Positions 1 to 7,600 of a DNA stretch of 32,335 nt are shown piece by piece; the stretch's first letter is position 1, and the number at the start of each line of letters is the position of its first letter. Source of the DNA: Lachnospiraceae bacterium (GTDB lineage Bacteria > Bacillota > Clostridia > Lachnospirales > Lachnospiraceae); contig JAEEZH010000033.1 of the NCBI GenBank assembly GCA_016288495.1, forward strand, positions 1 through 32,335. The letters run 5' to 3'. Below the pieces are notes generated by a model, which ran no database searches, was not told where the DNA came from, and saw only the letters and a list, made by a program, of their open reading frames with translations. A program made the position numbers and the translations under genes.

Positions 1-1728
1 ACTGCCTGGGACTGTACTTCTCCCGCTTTTGTAAGACATGATGCGGCAGGAGCGACGCTCTGCATACCCACGGCTTTTTGTTCTTATACCGGGGAATCCC
101 TGGATAAAAAGACTCCTCTGCTTCGTTCCATGGAGGCTATCAATACACAGTCACTGAGGCTTTTGAGACTCTTCGGAAATACTACTTCAAAGAAGGTGAC
201 ACCTTCTGCAGGACCTGAGCAGGAGTATTTTCTGGTGGACCGTGAAAAATATCTTCAGAGGAAGGATCTGATATATACAGGCCGTACCTTGTTCGGTGCC
301 ATGCCCCCCAAGGGCCAGGAACTGGATGACCACTATTACGGTGCGATCAGGGCCAGGGTGGCAAAATTTATGAGAGAGGTAAACCGTGAGCTTTGGCGGC
401 TGGGGGTTGCGGCAAAGACACAGCATAATGAGGTGGCTCCCGCTCAGCATGAGATAGCCCCCATTTATGCCACGGTAAATGTGGCCGTGGATAATAACCA
501 GCTGGTGATGGAGACGTTGAAAAAAGTGGCTGAGCGTCAGGGCCTGACCTGTCTGCTCCACGAAAAACCTTTTGCGGGAGTGAACGGTTCCGGTAAGCAC
601 AATAACTGGTCACTGGTCACAGATGACGGTATCAACCTGGTGGATCCCGGAAAAACTCCCCATGAAAACGTACAGTTTTTGCTGGTGCTTTCATGTATAA
701 TAAAAGCGATAGATGTACATGCGGACCTGTTGAGAGAGTCCGCAGCGGATGTGGGTAATGATCACAGACTGGGAGCGAATGAAGCGCCTCCTGCCATCAT
801 ATCCATTTATCTGGGCGACCAGCTTCAGGATGTGATGGATCAGCTCATATATACAGGAGCAGCCACCAGCTCTCTCAAGGGAGAGGTGATGGATACGGGA
901 GTAAAGACCATTCCGGACTTTATGAAGGATGCGACGGACAGAAACCGCACGTCTCCCTTTGCCTTTACGGGAAATAAATTTGAATTCCGTATGGTGGGAT
1001 CATCGGATTCCATAGCGGCTCCCAATACCGTTCTTAATACCATTGTGGCGGAAGCTTTTGCCGAGGCCTGTGACGAGCTGGAAAAGTCGGAAAATCTGGA
1101 AGCCTGTGTTCATGACATGATAAAAAGGTATCTGACGAAGCATCAGAGGGTTGTGTTCAACGGAAACGGCTATTCCGATGAATGGGTGAAGGAGGCCGAA
1201 ATGCGCGGCCTGCCCAATCTGCCTTCCATGGTGGATGCCATTCCGTCCCTGGTAACGGATAAATCCATCAAGCTGTTCGGAAAATTCGGGATCTATACGG
1301 AGGCCGAGCTGCGTTCCAGAGCGGAGATCCAGTATGAGGCTTATGCAAAGGCCATAAATATCGAGGCCCGTACCATGATAGATATAGCAGGCAAGACGCT
1401 TATACCTTCGGTGGTCAGGTATTCGGGAGTTCTGGCCGATACGGTTAATTCCATAAAGCTGGCAGGAGGAGATGCTGACGTGGCAAAGGAAATGCTGGAT
1501 GAAGTGATCAGGCTTTCCGCTGAGGCTAAAGCAGCGCTCACAAAGCTGGTACAGGTGACGGATAAGGGCGTGGCCATGGAGCATGGTCATGATCAGGCCG
1601 TATATTATAAGGATGAGGTCAACAGGGCAATGGAGGATTTGAGAAAACCCGTGGATGAGCTGGAGACTATAATGGATAAGGACTTCTGGCCCATGCCTTC
1701 CTACGGGGATCTGTTGTTTGAGGTCTGA
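1..1728 (+). CDS. glnN: Type III glutamine synthetase (GlnN), 5' end outside window
   Basis: ATP-dependent glutamine synthesis from glutamate and ammonia in the cytoplasm; the GSIII family forms large dodecamers. The listed ORF starts at an internal ATG at 130, but the same frame is open back to base 1 and reads [10 protein letters not shown] and [13 protein letters not shown], which are GSIII sequence, so the gene enters from the left. About 575 of the usual roughly 700 residues are visible. GSIII signatures follow in order: [10 protein letters not shown], the [16 protein letters not shown] stretch and [10 protein letters not shown] (ATP/glutamate site), then a long helical C-terminal region typical of GSIII. 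The stop TGA is at 1726-1728. No terminator is visible in the 74 bases before the serpin gene, so read-through is possible. I am sure of the family; the N-terminus cannot be judged. Confidence 0.96.
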   Translation, partial: TAWDCTSPAFVRHDAAGATLCIPTAFCSYTGESLDKKTPLLRSMEAINTQSLRLLRLFGNTTSKKVTPSAGPEQEYFLVDREKYLQRKDLIYTGRTLFGAMPPKGQELDDHYYGAIRARVAKFMREVNRELWRLGVAAKTQHNEVAPAQHEIAPIYATVNVAVDNNQLVMETLKKVAERQGLTCLLHEKPFAGVNGSGKHNNWSLVTDDGINLVDPGKTPHENVQFLLVLSCIIKAIDVHADLLRESAADVGNDHRLGANEAPPAIISIYLGDQLQDVMDQLIYTGAATSSLKGEVMDTGVKTIPDFMKDATDRNRTSPFAFTGNKFEFRMVGSSDSIAAPNTVLNTIVAEAFAEACDELEKSENLEACVHDMIKRYLTKHQRVVFNGNGYSDEWVKEAEMRGLPNLPSMVDAIPSLVTDKSIKLFGKFGIYTEAELRSRAEIQYEAYAKAINIEARTMIDIAGKTLIPSVVRYSGVLADTVNSIKLAGGDADVAKEMLDEVIRLSAEAKAALTKLVQVTDKGVAMEHGHDQAVYYKDEVNRAMEDLRKPVDELETIMDKDFWPMPSYGDLLFEV

Positions 1729-1802
1729 CGGATCCTGACAAAGTTCTCAGAAGGTTATGCTTTTGTCTTTCGAAGGCGTGTGTCTGAGCAAGGAGACGAA
1801 TC

Positions 1803-3626
1803 ATGAAGATAAACAAAATAAAAAAGATCATGGCACTTATTTTGATCTGCAGTCTGATGCTGGATATCAATTCTTTGATATATGCCGGGACTGCTGCCAC
1901 AGGGCAGACGCTGAACGTGGCGTCTGTTTCTCTGGATATTGCTTTTCCCTCGGGGAAAAGTGTTGTTTATAATGGGAAAAAGCATATGTCCGGCTTTGTC
2001 TGGAAGGGAAAGGATAATATCCCTTCCGTGAAGAAAAATACGGTGTGCGATCTGGTTTTCCGTATCAATTCTCCGGCTTTGGATTTTGCCGAGCCTAAGA
2101 TAAAAGTGAAGAACAATAAGAACGTGGCCACATCCGAAAAAAAGCTCCCCTGCATCATTCTTGGTTTTAAGGCGTCCGGTGATGCCACACCCGAGCAGAA
2201 GGCACTGGTAAAAGACGTCAATAAGGAACTTAAAAAATCTCCGGTATATTTTAATATAGAACCGGCGGATCTCAATGACCTGAAGCCTGTGGTCACTTTG
2301 AATAAAAATGCTTCGAAGGTTAAGAAGGTGGTGGTCACCCTGGGAGATAAGCAGGTTAAGCTGTCAAAGAAGGATTATCAGTCTACCATCAGCGGCAATA
2401 CGTATACCATAACCGGGATCAGGAATTACAAGGGAACTTTTACCAATGATCCCAATAAGAAAAAGGACGATGATCCCGAACCGCAGGTAGATGCCAAGGA
2501 TACAGGCATCAGGAAAAACCTTAACGCGGTAAATCTGGATCTTCTCAAAACAGCTAAGATCAGCGCTGACATCAAGGCCGGCAAGAACCTGGCAATTTCT
2601 TCATATTCCATTGAGAACGCCATGGGAATGGCCGCCAACGGAGCAAAGGGAGAGACCCTTTCCGAGATTGAAAAGGCTCTTTTTGACGGAGCTTCGATCG
2701 GTAAATTCAATGAGGATATAGGCGCCTGCTCCGATCATTTAAGGAGTCTGTCCGGAAACGGATTTACCACTAATCTGGCAAACGGTATCTGGGTCAACGG
2801 CTTAGAGGTGGAGGATGATTTCAGAAAGAATGTGGAGACCTATTACAGCGCCAGCATCAACTGTGCACGCTTCACCGAAAAATCCGGGGATGAGATCAAC
2901 AGCTTTGTGGCCGAGAATACCCATGACATGATAAAGAAGATCGTGGACGACCTGGATCAGGATGTGAGGGCCGTGCTGGTAAACGCTCTTTACATGGAAG
3001 GCAAATGGGATGTTCCTTTTGATGATGAACATATTAAGGAAAATGCCGATTTTACCAATTCAAAGGGAGGGACAGAAAAGGTCACCAGGCTTATCGATCA
3101 TGAGAATTCCACTTATTTCAGATATAAAAAGGGTGACGGTATCATCCGTGATCTGACCGAGGGCAAAGGTAAGTTCATAGCTATCCTTCCCGATAAAGGG
3201 GTGAGCCTTACGGATTATCTCGCTGAATGTGATGCGGATATGATGGCGGGTATAGAGGCAAATATCAGTCATAAATATGAGCTGACCACGGAATTCCCGG
3301 AATTTGAGTATGAATATGAGGCCCATCTCAATGAGCCGCTGTCACAGATGGGTATAAAGCATGCATTCAGAAACGCTGATTTTACAAATATGCTCAAGGA
3401 TAAAAAAGAATTACTGTATATAGATTCCGTTATCCACAAGACTCATGTAAAGGTGGACCGCACCGGAGCAAAGGCAGCTGCGGCTACGGCTATCTTTGAA
3501 AAAGCCACTTCCGTGGGAAATACGCCTCCCAGGAAATATGTGATCTTTGACAGACCTTTTATCTATATGCTTACAGATGATAATTACATGCCGCTGTTCA
3601 TAGGAGTGGTCAATACATGTAAGTGA
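1803..3626 (+). CDS. Secreted serpin with N-terminal beta-rich domain
   Basis: 607 aa. Serpins are suicide inhibitors of serine or cysteine proteases. Residues 1 to about 30 form a Sec signal peptide (basic KINKIKK, hydrophobic core, small residues near AGTAA) with no lipobox. Residues about 35-215 are not serpin: they are Lys/Asp/Val-rich, apparently beta-sandwich, and end in YTITGIRNYKGTF, which resembles bacterial Ig-like surface modules. An Asp/Lys/Pro linker follows. The serpin domain (about 230-607) shows LAISSYSIENAMGMAANGAK, the VNALYMEGKW strand, a hinge TGAKAAAATA near 554-563 and the terminal FDRPFIYML and PLFIGVVN. The Ala-rich hinge predicts an inhibitory serpin. The segment between the hinge and FDRPF is about five residues longer than in antitrypsin, so P1 cannot be fixed. 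AAGGAG lies 7 bases before the ATG. Target protease unknown. Confidence 0.93.
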   Translation: MKINKIKKIMALILICSLMLDINSLIYAGTAATGQTLNVASVSLDIAFPSGKSVVYNGKKHMSGFVWKGKDNIPSVKKNTVCDLVFRINSPALDFAEPKIKVKNNKNVATSEKKLPCIILGFKASGDATPEQKALVKDVNKELKKSPVYFNIEPADLNDLKPVVTLNKNASKVKKVVVTLGDKQVKLSKKDYQSTISGNTYTITGIRNYKGTFTNDPNKKKDDDPEPQVDAKDTGIRKNLNAVNLDLLKTAKISADIKAGKNLAISSYSIENAMGMAANGAKGETLSEIEKALFDGASIGKFNEDIGACSDHLRSLSGNGFTTNLANGIWVNGLEVEDDFRKNVETYYSASINCARFTEKSGDEINSFVAENTHDMIKKIVDDLDQDVRAVLVNALYMEGKWDVPFDDEHIKENADFTNSKGGTEKVTRLIDHENSTYFRYKKGDGIIRDLTEGKGKFIAILPDKGVSLTDYLAECDADMMAGIEANISHKYELTTEFPEFEYEYEAHLNEPLSQMGIKHAFRNADFTNMLKDKKELLYIDSVIHKTHVKVDRTGAKAAAATAIFEKATSVGNTPPRKYVIFDRPFIYMLTDDNYMPLFIGVVNTCK

Positions 3627-3645
3627 TCTGTTATCCAAAGCAGCA

Positions 3646-3664
3646 GGGCGATGGATCATCGCCC
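3646..3664 (+). other. Perfect 8-bp hairpin between serpin and VWA genes
   Basis: GGGCGATG and CATCGCCC are exact inverted repeats around a 3-base loop. No T-run follows on either side, so it is not a standard intrinsic terminator. It may protect the serpin mRNA end or set the serpin/VWA expression ratio. Its presence argues that the VWA gene starts downstream of it (ATG 3695) rather than at GTG 3623. Confidence 0.5.
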
Positions 3665-3694
3665 GGGATGACGGCGGCCGTATATGGTATTAAC

Positions 3695-4963
3695 ATGGAT
3701 AATGAAAAAATAGATCCCTTCGCAAAAAAACTCTGGCGTCTGGCATCTGATACCATAATCATTAATATGAGGTTCATGGATGCAGCGCTTTTGAAGCTTC
3801 CCGTCCGGGGCAGGCGAGGTCAGAGGACCGTAGCCTGCAACGGGAAGGAGATCTTTTATGAGCCTGTTTATATCATAGAACAGTATTCAAAGGATCCTGC
3901 TTCAACAGCCAGGATATATCTGCATATCATTCTGCATTTCATTTTTAATCACAGCTTTAATTCTGATAAATTAAACGCCGAGCTCTGGGATCTGGCCTGT
4001 GATATCGCCGTGGAAAATATGATAATGGAAATGGAAGTTCCTGCCCTGGCCCTTTTGGGAGATGATGAGCGTAAAATGCGTCTGAAGGGTCTTAAAAAAG
4101 GCGTGGAATATATGAGTGCCGAGAGAATATATAAGTATTTCCTGTTAAATCCGCCATCTTCCGTATCCGAATTTAAGAGACTTTTTGCCAGGGACGATCA
4201 TGTGTACTGGAGGGAGCAGGAAAAGCTGGAGATCTCCGAGCAGGAATGGAAGAAGATAAACGAAAGGATAAAGGCTGAGCTGAAATCTTTTTCCAGGGGA
4301 CGTGTCGGTGTGGAGAGCCTCATCAAAAATCTGGAAGAAGCCGTTAAGGACAGGCAGGATTACGGTGCGCTGCTGGAGCGTTTCTGTGCCAGAGGGGAAG
4401 AGATGAAGGTCAGCGAGGATGAGTTTGATTACATATATTATACCTACGGCCTGGAGCACTATGATAAAATGCCTCTGATCGAGCCGTTGGAATTCCGGGA
4501 TACCAAAAAGATCAGGGATTTTGTGATAGTGCTGGACACTTCAGCCTCCTGCCGCGGGGATATCATCAGGAGCTTTCTGGCAAAAACCTACGCCATAATC
4601 CACAACAGTGAGAGCTTTTTCCAGAAGGTGAATGTACATATCCTTCAGTGTGACAATGAAGTCCAGTCGGATACAAGGATCGCCATTCAGTCGGATTTTG
4701 ATGAGTTCATAAAAAACGGAAGTTTTGTGGGCTTTGGAGGTACGGATTTCAGGCCTGCTTTTTCATACATAGACGATCTGATCGAAAAAGAGGAATTCAC
4801 GGATCTTAAGGGAGTGATCTATTTTACCGATGGATATGGGATCTACCCTGAAAAGGCTCCGGAGTACGATTGTATCTTTGCATTTCTGAACGAAGATGAG
4901 CACCGTATGGAGGCTCCCTGGTGGGCGATACCGGTGGTGCTGGATGAGGAGCAGCTGGCGTAG
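3695..4963 (+). CDS. VWA-like metallopeptidase-domain protein (DUF2201 type)
   Basis: 422 aa from ATG 3695. The ORF track starts at GTG 3623, overlapping the serpin stop, but that extension carries a perfect hairpin and shows no family similarity, whereas MDNEKIDPFAKKLWRLASD looks like a normal beginning. No good ribosome site fixes the choice. The N-terminal half is helical with HIILHFIFNH at about 77-86, an H-x3-H arrangement without the Glu of an HExxH zinc protease, so peptidase activity is doubtful. The C-terminal half is a VWA fold: DTSAS at about 281-285 (MIDAS DxSxS), GGTDFRPAF and YFTDGYG. Such proteins are usually encoded beside a MoxR ATPase, as here (gene 26 bases downstream), and are thought to act together as a metal-dependent chaperone or maturation machine. 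Client unknown; the upstream exported serpin is the only local hint. Confidence 0.88.
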   Translation: MDNEKIDPFAKKLWRLASDTIIINMRFMDAALLKLPVRGRRGQRTVACNGKEIFYEPVYIIEQYSKDPASTARIYLHIILHFIFNHSFNSDKLNAELWDLACDIAVENMIMEMEVPALALLGDDERKMRLKGLKKGVEYMSAERIYKYFLLNPPSSVSEFKRLFARDDHVYWREQEKLEISEQEWKKINERIKAELKSFSRGRVGVESLIKNLEEAVKDRQDYGALLERFCARGEEMKVSEDEFDYIYYTYGLEHYDKMPLIEPLEFRDTKKIRDFVIVLDTSASCRGDIIRSFLAKTYAIIHNSESFFQKVNVHILQCDNEVQSDTRIAIQSDFDEFIKNGSFVGFGGTDFRPAFSYIDDLIEKEEFTDLKGVIYFTDGYGIYPEKAPEYDCIFAFLNEDEHRMEAPWWAIPVVLDEEQLA

Positions 4964-4988
4964 CGAAGAATCTTAAAAGGGAGAAAAT

Positions 4989-6482
4989 ATGAACATAAAA
5001 CAGGCGAAGGATTCAATAAAGCAGACTGTATCGATGTATCTCAAAAAGAATAAACTGGGCGATTACTGTATCCCTGTGGTGAGACAGCGCCCTGTATTCA
5101 TGTTGGGAGCGCCCGGAGTGGGCAAGACCGCCATCATGGAGCAGATAGCCCAGGAACTGGGTATAGCGCTGGTCTCATATTCCATGACCCATCATACCAG
5201 ACAGTCAGCCATAGGACTGCCCTTTATAAGGGAGAGGGAGTATGAAGGGGAACATTTCGACGTGACTGAATATACCATGAGTGAGATCATCGCTTCCGTG
5301 TACGAGATCATGGCGGACAGTGGGATCCGGGAAGGTATCCTGTTTCTCGATGAGATAAACTGTGTGTCCGAAACCCTGTATCCCTCCATGCTCCAGTTTC
5401 TTCAGTATAAAGTCTTCGGAAGGCATAAGGTTCCTGAGGGCTGGGTGATAGTAACTGCGGGGAATCCTCCGGAGTTCAACAAGTCGGTCAGGGAGTTTGA
5501 CGTGGCGGTACTGGACCGCCTTAAGGTGATAGAAGTGGAACCGGATTATTCGGTATTCAGGGAATATGCAACTGTCAGCCGTCTGCATCCCGCGATCACG
5601 GATTTTCTGGATATGAAGAGGGAGTATTTTTACAAGATCGAAAACAGTGCCAGGGGCAGATCCTACGTCACCGCCAGAGGCTGGGAGGATCTGTCCGAGA
5701 TCATCTGTCTCATCGAGGAAGAGGGCGGACTGGCTGATGATGAACTCATAGGGCAGTATCTGAAAAATGAGAAAGTGGTCAGGGAATTCGGAGCATACTA
5801 TGAACTTTATAACAAATATAAACAGGAGTATCAGGTGGCGAAGATCCTCAAGGGAGAAGCGGGGGAAGATGTGGTGAAACGGGCTCTGGCCGCTGCTTTT
5901 GACGAGAGGCTGTCACTTTTGTCCATGCTCATGGATAAGGTCATAACCGATATGAGGGATAATATAAGGACAGCGGATATGTATGCGGCTGCGGCGCCTG
6001 TCCTCAAATCCTGTGATGCGTTGGACGCAAAGGAACTCATGGATAAGCTGGATAAAGCGCAGGCTTCATTCAGAGCCAGGCTGACGGGACTGGGAAAGGC
6101 AAATTCACTTTCCGGCGAGGAGGAAGCAAAGCTAAAAGGTCTGCTGATCCTGCTGGATGAGCTGGGCAAAAAAGGCGTGACACAGGAAAATCCTTATGAG
6201 TATATAAAATCGGATTTCAACGGCAGGGTGAAGGAGCTTAAGGCTCAAAGTCAGGAGATCTCGGATTCCCTTCATAATCTGTTTGATTTCTGTGAAAAAG
6301 CCTTCGAGGGGGACAATGAAATGCTGATACTGGTGACTGAACTTACGGTAAATCCCCACAGTTCAAAATTTATCGCCCGCTTCGGCAGCCCGGACTATGA
6401 AAAACATCAGGATGAACTGATGGTTGCAGACCGTACGCTGGATCTGCAGCAGGAGGCCAAAGAGCTTCTTGGAACACTGTAA
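4989..6482 (+). CDS. MoxR-type AAA+ ATPase
   Basis: 497 aa cytoplasmic ATPase. Walker A GAPGVGKT lies near residue 40, Walker B GILFLDEIN near 117, the sensor-1 segment VTAGNPPEFN near 157, and an Arg-finger-like DVAVLDRLK follows. The C-terminal half (about 280-497) is long and helical, with alternating charged heptads, and extends well beyond a minimal MoxR of about 320 aa. AAAAGGGAG gives a ribosome site 6-8 bases before the ATG. It follows the VWA gene in the same orientation, the classic MoxR/VWA pairing in which the ATPase remodels or loads a VWA partner. The function of this pair is inferred from family architecture only. No intrinsic terminator directly follows; the first candidate is at 6708-6733. 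Confidence 0.9.
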   Translation: MNIKQAKDSIKQTVSMYLKKNKLGDYCIPVVRQRPVFMLGAPGVGKTAIMEQIAQELGIALVSYSMTHHTRQSAIGLPFIREREYEGEHFDVTEYTMSEIIASVYEIMADSGIREGILFLDEINCVSETLYPSMLQFLQYKVFGRHKVPEGWVIVTAGNPPEFNKSVREFDVAVLDRLKVIEVEPDYSVFREYATVSRLHPAITDFLDMKREYFYKIENSARGRSYVTARGWEDLSEIICLIEEEGGLADDELIGQYLKNEKVVREFGAYYELYNKYKQEYQVAKILKGEAGEDVVKRALAAAFDERLSLLSMLMDKVITDMRDNIRTADMYAAAAPVLKSCDALDAKELMDKLDKAQASFRARLTGLGKANSLSGEEEAKLKGLLILLDELGKKGVTQENPYEYIKSDFNGRVKELKAQSQEISDSLHNLFDFCEKAFEGDNEMLILVTELTVNPHSSKFIARFGSPDYEKHQDELMVADRTLDLQQEAKELLGTL

Positions 6483-6566
6483 AATGTATAATCTGCCTGT
6501 AAGACACGACATCTTGTGGTAAAAATTAACATAAACACAAGAGCGCAAAAATGGTTTTTTGTAAAA

Positions 6567-6621
6567 TTTCACTATATGTTTACTTGCTGTTCATACTTTG
6601 TTCATATTTTTTTGTTATAGT
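6567..6621 (+). promoter_or_regulatory. 11-bp-phased direct repeats upstream of a -10 box
   Basis: GTTTACT (6578), GTTCATA (6589) and GTTCATA (6600) lie exactly 11 bases apart, and a weaker TTTCACT sits 11 bases earlier (6567). A TATAGT hexamer follows at 6616-6621, nine bases after the last repeat, with no good -35. Direct repeats with one-turn spacing that replace the -35 are the layout of PhoB/PhoP-family (OmpR-type) activated promoters. The regulator cannot be named from this window. Confidence 0.5.
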
Positions 6622-6627
6622 TTTATC

Positions 6628-6733
6628 AAGTTGAACGAAGAGAGAAGAGAAGGTATAGTAGATAGATTTTTTCATAATAGCCGCGGACTCTGAGAGGGGT
6701 TCGCGGCACTCCTCATTTTGTGGGGAGTTTTTT
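6628..6733 (+). ncRNA. Candidate small RNA ending in two hairpins and T-run
   Basis: A transcript from the TATAGT at 6616-6621 would begin near 6628 and stop at the T-run near 6733, about 105 nt. It has a purine-rich unstructured 5' half (GAAGAGAGAAGAGAAGG), a strong 10-bp hairpin (GCCGCGGACT with GGTTCGCGGC, 6680-6707) with loop CTGAGAGG, then the terminator hairpin. No convincing ORF is inside. The relQ promoter lies downstream of the terminator, so this is not simply a relQ leader. It could instead be a double terminator of the MoxR operon. I recognise no known RNA family. Confidence 0.42.
6708..6733 (+). terminator. Rho-independent terminator before relQ
   Basis: The stem ACTCCTC/GGGGAGT (one T-G pair) with a 7-base loop is followed by TTTTTT. 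It closes transcription coming from the MoxR operon and/or the candidate small RNA. Confidence 0.8.
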
Positions 6734-6763
6734 ATTTTTCATGTTTTTTGACAGGACGGACTG

Positions 6764-6772
6764 TGGTATAAT
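6764..6772 (+). promoter_or_regulatory. Extended -10 promoter of relQ
   Basis: TGGTATAAT (TGn plus a consensus TATAAT) sits 41 bases before the relQ ATG. TTGACA at 6748 is only 13 bases away, too close for a standard -35, so this probably works as an extended -10 promoter. The wider TGTGGTATAAT string is identical to the one before murA. Confidence 0.7.
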
Positions 6773-6813
6773 TAAATTTGTTGCTTATGTTTTTTTGCAA
6801 GGGGTACGGTACA

Positions 6814-7473
6814 ATGAACGCAAATAATGAAGCGCATATAAATACAATGGAAAATGCGATCCATATCTTTGAAGATGCTGACAGCTGGAGCACGGTGATG
6901 CTGCTGTACAATTCCGCATTAAAGAAGATCAATATCAAGCTGGAGATCCTGAACGATGAATTCCAGCATGCACATCAGTATAATCCCATAGAACACGTAA
7001 AAACCAGACTTAAGAGTGCCGAGAGCATAGTGAGGAAGCTGAAGCGGCGGGGGTATGAATCCACCACGGAAAATATGGTCAAATATGTGAATGACATAGC
7101 CGGGGTCCGGGTTATCTGTTCCTTCACCTCCGATATATACAGGATAGCGGATATGCTCTCTTCCCAGTCGGATATACATGTCCTGTTTATAAAGGATTAT
7201 ATCAAGAATCCCAAGGAAAGCGGCTATAAGAGCTATCACATGATAGTGACGGTTCCCATCTATCTGTCCAACGGTGCCGTGGAGACGAAAGTTGAGATCC
7301 AGATACGTACCGTGGCCATGGATTTCTGGGCTACTCTGGAACACAAGATCAATTACAAATTCTTTGATAATGTTCCGGAGCATATAAAGCGTGACCTGCG
7401 TTCCTGTGCCGAAATGGTGTCAGATCTGGACGCCAAAATGATGGATCTGAATGAACAGGTAAGGTCATTGTAA
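6814..7473 (+). CDS. relQ: Small alarmone synthetase (RelQ-like GTP pyrophosphokinase)
   Basis: 219 aa. It makes (p)ppGpp by moving pyrophosphate from ATP to GDP or GTP. The track starts at TTG 6778, but that codon lies at about the predicted transcription start; ATG 6814 has AAGGGG 9 bases upstream and is preferred. A single RelA/SpoT synthetase domain (about 45-165) contains RLKSAESIVRKLKRRGYE, the NDIAGVRVICSF stretch, NPKESGYKSYHM and EIQIRTVAMDFWATLEHK. There is no HD hydrolase, TGS or ACT domain, so it is a stand-alone synthetase of the SAS1/RelQ type rather than a long RelA/SpoT. It has its own promoter and is flanked by a terminator upstream and another promoter at its stop codon, so it is probably monocistronic. 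Confidence 0.93.
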   Translation: MNANNEAHINTMENAIHIFEDADSWSTVMLLYNSALKKINIKLEILNDEFQHAHQYNPIEHVKTRLKSAESIVRKLKRRGYESTTENMVKYVNDIAGVRVICSFTSDIYRIADMLSSQSDIHVLFIKDYIKNPKESGYKSYHMIVTVPIYLSNGAVETKVEIQIRTVAMDFWATLEHKINYKFFDNVPEHIKRDLRSCAEMVSDLDAKMMDLNEQVRSL

Positions 7474-7496
7474 ATATACTGAAAATATGGTATCAT
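7468..7496 (+). promoter_or_regulatory. Promoter of the repeat-protein gene
   Basis: TTGTAA (overlapping the relQ stop codon) and TATCAT are separated by exactly 17 bases, with TGG immediately before the -10. It lies about 105 bases upstream of ATG 7601. The long leader contains a 6-bp-arm palindrome, TTAGTTGATTAACTAA, at 7559-7574 that could be an operator. Confidence 0.55.
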
Positions 7497-7600
7497 CTAA
7501 TCTGATTGTGCGTTATTATACCGGATAACGAAAACAGCTATTTAATTTGTTCGTGAGTTTAGTTGATTAACTAAGCAGGCAGTTTTGCAAAGGGGTAAGT

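Noticed and set aside
1000-1590. 196-aa minus-strand ORF inside glnN
   Set aside because: Antisense shadow of a highly conserved gene, with composition typical of reverse reading and no domain.
130-1728. Complete 532-aa glutamine synthetase starting at ATG 130
   Set aside because: The frame is open to base 1 with recognisable GSIII sequence, so this is a truncated view of a longer gene.
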